Assembly (NCBI GenBank): GCA_045655245.1
Contig: JAZOOX010000013.1
Span: 1 to 45,250 of the forward strand
Direction: 5' to 3'
DNA from: RGIG8785 sp045655245
GTDB lineage: Bacteria > Bacillota > Clostridia > RGIG8785
DNA length: 45,250 nucleotides
Of this stretch, positions 39,227 to 45,250 are shown piece after piece. The translations under genes and the position numbers were made by a program. The notes below the pieces were generated by a model. That model had not been told where the DNA came from. It ran no database searches and saw nothing but the letters and a program-made list of their open reading frames with translations. The first letter of the stretch is position 1. Each line of letters starts with the position of its first letter.

Positions 39227-39513
39227 ACTACAACGACATCATCATCCGCCCCATCGTCTCCGAACGGAGCATGGAAGGCGTACAAGACAAGAAGTACACC
39301 TTTGAAGTTGCTTTGAAAGCAAACAAGGTTGAAATCAAGAAGGCTGTTGAAGCCATCTTTGGCGTAAAGGTCGCATCGGTTACCACCATGCGCGTTCTGG
39401 GTAAGGAAAAGCGCGTCGGCGTTCACGTCGGCAAGCGTCCCGACTGGAAGAAAGCTACGGTTAAACTGACGGCTGACAGCAAGACCATTGAACTGTTTGA
39501 AGGCATGGCGTAA
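39223..39513 (+). CDS. rplW: Ribosomal protein L23
   Basis: A 96-residue L23, the docking site for trigger factor and SRP at the tunnel exit. IIIRPIVSERSM and YTFEVALKANKVEIKKAVEAIFGVKV are canonical. It starts with GTG in a GTGA overlap with the rplD stop, and its ribosome site GGAGG lies within rplD. Confidence 0.97.
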   Translation: MNYNDIIIRPIVSERSMEGVQDKKYTFEVALKANKVEIKKAVEAIFGVKVASVTTMRVLGKEKRVGVHVGKRPDWKKATVKLTADSKTIELFEGMA

Positions 39514-39541
39514 GCCGATTATAGAGTAAGGAGTGATTTAA

Positions 39542-40375
39542 ATGGGAATTAAAAAATACAATCCTACCTCTCCGGCAAGAAGAACCATGACCGTTTCCAC
39601 CTTCGAGGAAATCACTAAGAAGGCTCCGGAAAAGTCCTTGCTGGAATCGTTAAAGAAAAACGCCGGTCGTAACTCTTACGGTCGTATCACCGTTAGACAT
39701 CGCGGCGGCGGCAACAAGAAAAAGTACAGAATCATCGACTTCAAGCGTAATCGCGTCGGTGAGAACGCTCAGGTTTTGGCCATCGAGTACGACCCGAACC
39801 GTAGCGCCAACATCGCACTGGTTCAGTACGAAGATGGCGTTAAGAGCTACATCATCGCCCCCAACGGCATCAAAGTCGGTGACACCATCCTGTCCGGTGC
39901 CGGCGCTGACATTAAGCCCGGTAACACCCTGGAACTGAAGGATATCCCGCTGGGTACCATTATCCACAACATCGAGATCCACCCCGGAAAAGGCGGCCAG
40001 TTGGTCCGTTCTGCCGGTGCCGGCGCTCAGTTGATGGCAAAGGACGGCGGTTATGCACAGGTTCGTCTGCCCTCCGGTGAAGTTCGCATGGTTCTCTTAA
40101 ACTGCAAGGCCACCATCGGCCAGGTCGGTAATCTGGACCACGAAAACATCACCATCGGTAAGGCAGGTCGTAAACGTCACATGGGTTGGCGCCCGACCGT
40201 TCGCGGTGTTGTTATGAACCCCTGCGATCACCCCCACGGTGGTGGTGAAGGTAAGTCGCCCATCGGTCGTCCCAGTCCTGTTACCCCCTGGGGTAAACCC
40301 GCTCTGGGCCTGAAGACCCGCAAGAAGAAAAATCAGTCTGATCGCTTAATCGTGAAGCGTCGGAATGCCAGATAA
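39542..40375 (+). CDS. rplB: Ribosomal protein L2
   Basis: A 277-residue L2, required for subunit association. It begins MGIKKYNPTSPARRTMT and holds the conserved GRITVRHRGGGNKKKYR and, near the end, MNPCDHPHGGGEGKSPIGR with the functional His region. Ribosome site AAGGAG. Confidence 0.98.
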   Translation: MGIKKYNPTSPARRTMTVSTFEEITKKAPEKSLLESLKKNAGRNSYGRITVRHRGGGNKKKYRIIDFKRNRVGENAQVLAIEYDPNRSANIALVQYEDGVKSYIIAPNGIKVGDTILSGAGADIKPGNTLELKDIPLGTIIHNIEIHPGKGGQLVRSAGAGAQLMAKDGGYAQVRLPSGEVRMVLLNCKATIGQVGNLDHENITIGKAGRKRHMGWRPTVRGVVMNPCDHPHGGGEGKSPIGRPSPVTPWGKPALGLKTRKKKNQSDRLIVKRRNAR

Positions 40376-40394
40376 TTGAGAGGAGGCATCATTC

Positions 40395-40673
40395 ATGAGT
40401 AGATCGGTTAAAAAAGGACCGTTTGTACAAGAGGTACTTTTGAAGCGCATCGTGGAAATGAATCAGGCCGGTGAAAAGAGAGTACTCAAGACTTGGTCGA
40501 GAGCCTCTACGATTTTCCCCGAAATGGTCGGTCATACCATCGCGGTATATGACGGACGCAAGCATGTTCCGGTTTATATGACCGAGGACATGGTAGGTCA
40601 CAAACTGGGTGAGTTCGCTCCCACCAGAACCTACCGTGGTCACGCAGGTTCTAAGACCGGCGGCAAGAAGTAA
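40395..40673 (+). CDS. rpsS: Ribosomal protein S19
   Basis: A 92-residue S19 of the small-subunit head. SRSVKKGPFV and GHKLGEFAPTRTYRGHAG are characteristic. GGAGG lies upstream. Confidence 0.98.
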   Translation: MSRSVKKGPFVQEVLLKRIVEMNQAGEKRVLKTWSRASTIFPEMVGHTIAVYDGRKHVPVYMTEDMVGHKLGEFAPTRTYRGHAGSKTGGKK

Positions 40674-40704
40674 TTTCCAAGATTCGCGGAAGGAGGATTA
40701 ACAA

Positions 40705-41040
40705 ATGGAAGCAAGAGCCATTTTAAGATATGCACGCATTTCCCCGAGAAAGGTTAAGATCGTTATCGATCTGATCCGCAACAAGCCCGTCGGAACTGCA
40801 ATCGCTATTTTAAAGAACACCCCCAAGGCAGCATGTGAGCCTGTCTTGAAACTGTTAAATTCGGCCATCGCCAACGCTGAAAACAACCACAACATGGATG
40901 TTTCCAAGTTGTACGTCGCAGAAGTATTCGCTTGCGGCGGCCCCATGTTAAAGCGTGTACGGCCGCGTGCTCAGGGTCGTGCGTTCCGCATCTTAAAGCG
41001 GACCAGCCACATCACCCTGGTACTGAAAGAAAAGGAATAA
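40705..41040 (+). CDS. rplV: Ribosomal protein L22
   Basis: A 111-residue L22, part of the exit tunnel constriction. ARISPRKVKIVIDLIRNKPV and RVRPRAQGRAFRILKRTSHI are the family motifs. Ribosome site AAGGAGG. Confidence 0.98.
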   Translation: MEARAILRYARISPRKVKIVIDLIRNKPVGTAIAILKNTPKAACEPVLKLLNSAIANAENNHNMDVSKLYVAEVFACGGPMLKRVRPRAQGRAFRILKRTSHITLVLKEKE

Positions 41041-41052
41041 GGAGGTATCATA

Positions 41053-41712
41053 ATGGGTCAGAAAGTTAACGCACACGGTCTTCGTGTCGGTATTATCAAG
41101 GACTGGGATTCCAAATGGTATGCATCCGACAAAGACTTTAGCACGAATCTGGTAGAAGACTTCCAGATGAGAAAGTATCTGAAAAAGAAACTGTTTGCAG
41201 CAGGCATCTCCGGCATCGAGATCGAACGTGCAGCAAACCGTGTTCGCGTCAATCTCCACGTTGCAAAGCCCGGTCTGGTAATCGGTAAGGGTGGCGCTGA
41301 GATTGAAAAGTTAAAGAAAGATCTGCAACAGAAGTTCGGCAAGGAAGTTGCTCTGAACATCGTTGAGATCAAGCGTCCCGAAATGGATGCACTGCTGGTT
41401 GCCGAGAACATCGCTTCGCAGTTGGAACGCAGAATTTCCTTCCGTAAGGCTATGAAGCAGGCTATGGGCAGAACCATGAAGGCTGGCGCTAAGGGTATTA
41501 AGACTGCATGTTCCGGTCGTTTGGGCGGTGCTGAAATCGCTCGCCGCGAACATTATCACGAAGGTACCATCCCGCCGCAGACCCTGCGTGCTGCCATCGA
41601 CTACGGCTTCGCAGAAGCAAACACCACCTACGGTAAGATTGGTGTTAAGGTCTGGATCTACAAGGGCGAAGTTTTGCGTGAGAGCAAGAAATCTGTAGAA
41701 GGAGGCAAATAA
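41053..41712 (+). CDS. rpsC: Ribosomal protein S3
   Basis: A 219-residue S3 at the mRNA entry site with its KH domain (PGLVIGKGGAEIEKL) and C-terminal GTIPPQTLRAAIDYGFAEA. GGAGG overlaps the rplV stop region. rplP begins 2 bases after the stop. Confidence 0.98.
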   Translation: MGQKVNAHGLRVGIIKDWDSKWYASDKDFSTNLVEDFQMRKYLKKKLFAAGISGIEIERAANRVRVNLHVAKPGLVIGKGGAEIEKLKKDLQQKFGKEVALNIVEIKRPEMDALLVAENIASQLERRISFRKAMKQAMGRTMKAGAKGIKTACSGRLGGAEIARREHYHEGTIPPQTLRAAIDYGFAEANTTYGKIGVKVWIYKGEVLRESKKSVEGGK

Positions 41713-41714
41713 GC

Positions 41715-42146
41715 ATGTTATTACCGAAAAGAGTAAAGCACAGAAAAGTAATGCGCGGTCGCTTAAAAGGTAAAGCACATCGCGGCAACACGGTAACTTA
41801 CGGCGAATTTGGCCTTCAGGCTCAGGAAGCCGCTTGGATTACCAGCAACCAGATCGAGGCAGCTCGTATTGCCATGACCCGTTACACCAAGCGTGGCGGT
41901 AAGGTCTGGATCAAGATTTTCCCTGACAAACCGATTACCGAGAAACCTGCTGAAACCCGTATGGGTAGCGGTAAAGGTTCTCCCGAGTATTGGGTAGCAG
42001 TTGTTAAGCCCGGCAGAGTCATGTTCGAGATCGGTGGCGTAGCTGAAGAAATCGCACGTGAAGCACTGCGTCTGGCAATGCACAAGCTGCCTGTAAAGTG
42101 CAAGATCGTTGCACGTGAGACGAACGAAGGCGGTGATAACGAATGA
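41715..42146 (+). CDS. rplP: Ribosomal protein L16
   Basis: A 143-residue L16 near the A-site of the large subunit. LLPKRVKHRKVMRGR and the RMGSGKGSPEYWVAVVKPG segment are canonical. Ribosome site GGAGG in the rpsC end; stop overlaps the rpmC ATG (ATGA). Confidence 0.98.
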   Translation: MLLPKRVKHRKVMRGRLKGKAHRGNTVTYGEFGLQAQEAAWITSNQIEAARIAMTRYTKRGGKVWIKIFPDKPITEKPAETRMGSGKGSPEYWVAVVKPGRVMFEIGGVAEEIAREALRLAMHKLPVKCKIVARETNEGGDNE

Positions 42147-42343
42147 AAGTTCAAGAATTAAGAGAACTGACCGTTGCCGAGTTGGCACAGAAAGAGCTCG
42201 AATTGAGCGAGGAGTTACGCAACCTGCGTTTCCAGCATGCGTTAAGCCAGCTTGATAACCCTATGAAATTAGCAGAAATCAAGAAGAACATTGCACGTGT
42301 TAAGACCATCCTTCAGGAAAAATCTCTGAAGGAGTCGGTTTGA
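42143..42343 (+). CDS. rpmC: Ribosomal protein L29
   Basis: A 66-residue L29 with the helical hairpin typical of the family (ELSEELRNLRFQHALSQLDNP). It is coupled to rplP through a 4-base overlap. Confidence 0.97.
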   Translation: MKVQELRELTVAELAQKELELSEELRNLRFQHALSQLDNPMKLAEIKKNIARVKTILQEKSLKESV

Positions 42344-42366
42344 CCGGCTGAAAGGAGGCGGCTTGA

Positions 42367-42627
42367 ATGTCCGAAGAAAGAGCAAGCAGAAAGACCCGAA
42401 TCGGTTATGTTGTGAGCAACAAAATGGATAAGACTGTTGTTGTTGCCATCGAGGACAGCGTTAAGCATCCCATGTATAATAAGGTTGTGAAGAGCACCTA
42501 TAAGCTGAAAGCCCACGACGAAGAAAACGTTTGCAATGTCGGCGACAAGGTTAAGGTTATGGAAACCCGCCCGCTGAGCAAGGACAAACGCTGGAGATTG
42601 GTTGAAATCGTCGAGAAGGCGAAGTAA
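42367..42627 (+). CDS. rpsQ: Ribosomal protein S17
   Basis: An 86-residue S17, a primary 16S rRNA binder. RKTRIGYVVSNKMDKTVVVA and METRPLSKDKRWRLVEIVEKA are characteristic. AAAGGAGG lies upstream. Confidence 0.98.
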   Translation: MSEERASRKTRIGYVVSNKMDKTVVVAIEDSVKHPMYNKVVKSTYKLKAHDEENVCNVGDKVKVMETRPLSKDKRWRLVEIVEKAK

Positions 42628-42645
42628 TCGAAGGGAGGATGAACC

Positions 42646-43014
42646 ATGGTTCAGCAACAGAGTTTACTGAAGGTTGCCGATAACACCGGTGCGAAAGAAT
42701 TGTTCTGCATCCGCGTACTCGGCGGCTCGAAGAAAAGATATGGCAACATTGGCGATGTCATTGTTGCTTCGGTTAAGAAAGCAGCTCCCGGTGGAGTTGT
42801 AAAGAAGGGTGATGTCGTTAAGGCAGTTATCGTCCGTTCCGTTAAGGGTCTGGGCCGTCCCGACGGGTCTTATATCCGTTTCGACGAAAACGCTGCTGTC
42901 ATCATCAAGGAAGATAAGAACCCCCGCGGTACCCGTATCTTTGGACCCGTGGCAAGAGAGCTTCGTGAAAAAGAGTATATGAAGATCTTGTCTCTGGCTC
43001 CCGAAGTACTGTAA
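42646..43014 (+). CDS. rplN: Ribosomal protein L14
   Basis: A 122-residue L14 of the subunit interface. It starts MVQQQSLLKVADNTGAKE and ends with GPVARELREKEYMKILSLAPEVL. Ribosome site GGGAGG. Confidence 0.98.
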   Translation: MVQQQSLLKVADNTGAKELFCIRVLGGSKKRYGNIGDVIVASVKKAAPGGVVKKGDVVKAVIVRSVKGLGRPDGSYIRFDENAAVIIKEDKNPRGTRIFGPVARELREKEYMKILSLAPEVL

Positions 43015-43027
43015 GGAGGTGGCTAAG

Positions 43028-43351
43028 ATGAATAAGATGAACATCAAAAAAGGCGATGAAGTTGTCGTTCTGTCCGGTAAAGACCGTCAGAAGAAGGGCA
43101 AGGTCTTAGAGGTTCTGCCCAAGAAGGACATGGTCATCGTTGAAGGCGTTAACATGGCAACCAAGCACACCAAGCCCCGTCGTCAGGGTGAGTCCGGCGG
43201 TATTATCCATCAGGAAAATGCCATCCGCGCCTGCAAGGTCATGGTTGTTTGCAAGAAATGCGGCAAGGCTACCCGCGTAGGCCGTAAGGTTTTAGAAGAC
43301 GGTAAGCACGTTCGCATCTGCAAAAAGTGCTCTGAACTGTTGGGCGACTAA
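43028..43351 (+). CDS. rplX: Ribosomal protein L24 with CxxC pairs
   Basis: A 107-residue L24, an assembly initiator. KKGDEVVVLSGKDRQKKGKV is the KOW motif. The C-terminal part carries two CxxC pairs (CKKCGKATRVGRKV and CKKCSELLG), the cysteine-bearing version found in many Clostridia, which may bind zinc. I chose ATG 43028, spaced 8 bases from GGAGG (43015-43019); the GTG at 43019 lies in that site. Confidence 0.95.
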   Translation: MNKMNIKKGDEVVVLSGKDRQKKGKVLEVLPKKDMVIVEGVNMATKHTKPRRQGESGGIIHQENAIRACKVMVVCKKCGKATRVGRKVLEDGKHVRICKKCSELLGD

Positions 43352-43375
43352 CACTGAGAGGAGGTTTCTGGGAAC

Positions 43376-43918
43376 ATGAGTAGATTATATGATAAGTATG
43401 TGAGCGAAGTTGCTCCTGCTTTAATGAAAAAGTTTGAATACAAGAGCCCCATGCAGATCCCGAAGTTTGAGAAGATCGTTATCAACATCGGCGTCGGTGA
43501 GGCAAAGGACAACGCAAAAGCTATCGATGCAGCAGTTGCAGATTTAGCACTCATTACCGGTCAGCAGCCCGTTGTAACCAAGGCAAAGAAGTCGGTTGCA
43601 GCATTCAAGCTGAGACAGGGTATGAACATCGGCTGCAAAGTAACCCTGCGCGGCGACAAGATGTTCGAGTTTATGGATCGTCTGTTTAATGTTGCTCTGC
43701 CCCGTGTCCGCGACTTCCGTGGTATCAACGGAAACGCATTTGACGGCAGAGGTAACTATTCTCTCGGTTTAAAAGAGCAGTTGATCTTCCCCGAAATCGA
43801 GTATGATAAGGTGGACAAAATCCGCGGTATGGATATTATCTTTGTTACCACCGCTAATACCGATGAGGAAGCAAAAGAGATGCTGACTTTGATGGGCGCA
43901 CCGTTTGCGCAGAACTAA
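43376..43918 (+). CDS. rplE: Ribosomal protein L5
   Basis: A 180-residue L5 that contacts 5S rRNA and the P-site tRNA. YKSPMQIPKFEKIVINIGVG and FRGINGNAFDGRGNYSLG are canonical. GGAGG lies upstream. Confidence 0.98.
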   Translation: MSRLYDKYVSEVAPALMKKFEYKSPMQIPKFEKIVINIGVGEAKDNAKAIDAAVADLALITGQQPVVTKAKKSVAAFKLRQGMNIGCKVTLRGDKMFEFMDRLFNVALPRVRDFRGINGNAFDGRGNYSLGLKEQLIFPEIEYDKVDKIRGMDIIFVTTANTDEEAKEMLTLMGAPFAQN

Positions 43919-43937
43919 GAGGAGGGAATAAATAAAG

Positions 43938-44123
43938 ATGGCTAAGAAATCCATGATTTTAAAGCAGCAGAAAACTCCGAAGTTCTCGACCCGTGCTTAC
44001 AGCCGTTGCAAACTCTGCGGTCGTCCGCACGCTTACTTGAGAAAGTTCGGTATCTGCCGTATTTGTTTCAGAGAGTTGGCTTATAAGGGTCAGATCCCCG
44101 GCGTAAAGAAAGCCAGCTGGTAA
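43938..44123 (+). CDS. rpsZ: Ribosomal protein S14, zinc (type Z) form
   Basis: A 61-residue S14 of the short, zinc-binding kind. Two CxxC pairs are visible (CKLCGRPHAYL and CRICFREL). GAGGAGGG lies upstream of the ATG. Confidence 0.97.
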   Translation: MAKKSMILKQQKTPKFSTRAYSRCKLCGRPHAYLRKFGICRICFRELAYKGQIPGVKKASW

Positions 44124-44154
44124 TCCTGAAAAAGGAAGGAAGGAGGCAACACTA

Positions 44155-44553
44155 ATGCAAATTACCGATCCTATCGCAGATATGTTAACCCGTATCAGAA
44201 ACGCCAACACCGCTAAGCACACCAGCGTAGAGGTTCCTGCTTCGAACATGAAGAAGGCTCTGGCGGAGATTCTGCTTGAGGAAGGATATATCCAGAACTA
44301 TCAGGTCATCGAAGATGGCAAACAGGGCATCATTAAAATCACTTTGAAGTATGGTGCCAACAAGTCGAAGGTCATCACCGGTTTGAAGCGTATTTCTAAG
44401 CCGGGTCTGAGAGTGTATGCAAGCAGTGACGAGCTGCCCAGCGTTTTGAAGGGCTTGGGTATCGCCATCATCTCTACATCCAAAGGCATCATGACCGACA
44501 AGAAAGCCCGTCGTGAAAACGTCGGTGGCGAAGTACTTGCCTTTGTTTGGTAA
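44155..44553 (+). CDS. rpsH: Ribosomal protein S8
   Basis: A 132-residue S8, which in some bacteria regulates the spc operon. DPIADMLTRIRNANTAKHTS and the C-terminal STSKGIMTDKKARREN are canonical. Ribosome site AAGGAGG. Confidence 0.98.
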   Translation: MQITDPIADMLTRIRNANTAKHTSVEVPASNMKKALAEILLEEGYIQNYQVIEDGKQGIIKITLKYGANKSKVITGLKRISKPGLRVYASSDELPSVLKGLGIAIISTSKGIMTDKKARRENVGGEVLAFVW

Positions 44554-44583
44554 GGTACGCACAGAAACTTAGGAGGTGTAGAA

Positions 44584-45135
44584 ATGTCTCGTATCGGACG
44601 TATGCCGATTACGATTCCGGCAGGGGTCGAATTAAAGATCGCTGACGGCAATCTGGTCACCGTTAAGGGACCCAACGGCACTTTAGAGAAAAAACTTCAT
44701 CAGGCTATGAAAATTACGGTCGAAGGTTCTGTCGCTACTGTTGAAAGACCCGACGACGCAAAGGAAAACCGCGCTCTGCACGGTCTGACCCGTACCCTGT
44801 TGAACAATATGGTCGTCGGTGTTACCGAAGGCTATAAGAAAGAGCTGGAAGTCAACGGCGTTGGCTACCGTGCTCAAAAGGACGGCAACAAGCTGGTTAT
44901 GAACCTGGGTTACTCTCACCAAGTTATTATGGAAGAAATCCCCGGCATCACCATTGAAGTTCCCGGCCCCAACCAGATTATTGTTAAAGGTCCTGACAAG
45001 CAGGTTGTTGGCGAGTTCGCTGCCAAGATCCGCGAAAAGAGACCGCCTGAACCCTACAAGGGCAAAGGTATTAAGTATGCAACCGAGCACATCCGCCGTA
45101 AGGAAGGTAAAGCCGGCGGTAAGGGCAAGAAGTAA
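44584..45135 (+). CDS. rplF: Ribosomal protein L6
   Basis: A 183-residue L6. SRIGRMPITIPAGVE at the start and the C-terminal PEPYKGKGIKYATEHIRRKEGK are the family hallmarks. GGAGG lies upstream. Confidence 0.98.
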   Translation: MSRIGRMPITIPAGVELKIADGNLVTVKGPNGTLEKKLHQAMKITVEGSVATVERPDDAKENRALHGLTRTLLNNMVVGVTEGYKKELEVNGVGYRAQKDGNKLVMNLGYSHQVIMEEIPGITIEVPGPNQIIVKGPDKQVVGEFAAKIREKRPPEPYKGKGIKYATEHIRRKEGKAGGKGKK

Positions 45136-45152
45136 GAAAGGAGTGTTAGGCG

Positions 45153-45250
45153 TTGATTAAAAAGAATGGCAGTAACGTATCGCGTTTAAAGCGTCATGAA
45201 AGAGTTCGTAAAGCCATCAGCGGAACAGCCGAAATGCCCCGTTTGAACGT
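45153..45250 (+). CDS. rplR: Ribosomal protein L18, 5' part (cut by window end)
   Basis: Only the first 32 codons are in the window. They begin with a TTG start at 45153 after AAAGGAG and read IKKNGSNVSRLKRHERVRKA then ISGTAEMPRLNV, the normal N-terminus of L18, a 5S rRNA binder. The TTG start is chosen because no ATG or GTG lies between the ribosome site and the conserved sequence. Confidence 0.93.
   Translation, partial: MIKKNGSNVSRLKRHERVRKAISGTAEMPRLN

Noticed and set aside
1..45250. CRISPR arrays, tRNA/rRNA genes, insertion sequences or phage genes
   Set aside because: No regularly spaced repeats, cloverleaf-like sequences with TTCGA arms, rRNA blocks, transposase or phage proteins were seen by reading; no dedicated search could be run.

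Overview
The window looks like a chromosomal segment of a strictly anaerobic, low-to-mid GC Clostridia (Bacillota), probably an Oscillospiraceae-like gut bacterium. Evidence: consensus sigma-A promoters with strong AAGGAGG ribosome sites; two T-box leaders and a lysine L-box; an oxygen-sensitive class III ribonucleotide reductase (nrdD/nrdG); a sodium-pumping oxaloacetate decarboxylase; GatCAB-type tRNA amidation; an alpha2-type glycyl-tRNA synthetase; and the zinc form of S14 in a canonical S10-spc ribosomal protein cluster. No rRNA, tRNA, CRISPR array, insertion sequence or phage gene was found.

Layout. 1-430: 3' end of an AT-rich histidine kinase gene. 691-5465: a RyR-domain membrane protein, a drug/metabolite transporter and a lysine-riboswitch-controlled NhaC-family transporter. 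5571-6709: luxS-mtnN of the activated methyl cycle. 6706-10881: a leucine T-box followed by a LeuA-like protein that has lost its metal-binding and catalytic residues, and a fusion of a TIM barrel to an acyl-CoA synthetase. 10975-14186 (minus): trmO, an SLH-domain protein and a secreted FG-GAP propeller. 14287-17564: patatin, an SLH/phosphate-binding-like lipoprotein and nrdG. 17601-20956: a tandem NrdR-like operator, nrdD with a fused redoxin, and a thioredoxin reductase. 21004-22011: asparaginase. 22040-28205 (minus): a T-box-led operon encoding an AspRS-GatC fusion, a GatA lacking both catalytic serines, GatB, and an AlaX editing protein. 28244-29603 (minus): a degenerate J-domain/TPR protein and a DUF5685 protein. 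Then glyS (+), degV (-), the oad sodium-pump operon (+), an apparent leader peptide plus mgtE, and from 37100 to the end the S10-spc operon, entered through a structured leader and containing a second structured gap between rpsJ and rplC.

The two most unusual systems are these. (1) The leucine T-box operon (6706-10898) pairs a pseudo-isopropylmalate synthase that retains its leucine-sensing domain with an intact acyl-CoA synthetase carrying a degenerate TIM barrel. One reading is leucine-starvation-induced activation of a branched-chain acid such as isovalerate. (2) The tRNA-aspartate/asparagine operon (22040-28205) fuses GatC to AspRS and encodes a GatA in which the Gly/Ser signature loop is deleted and the nucleophile position is Ala, so its amidotransferase would need another source of ammonia. 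A third candidate is the 34-codon reading frame and paired hairpins in front of mgtE, which look like an attenuation or translational-coupling switch.
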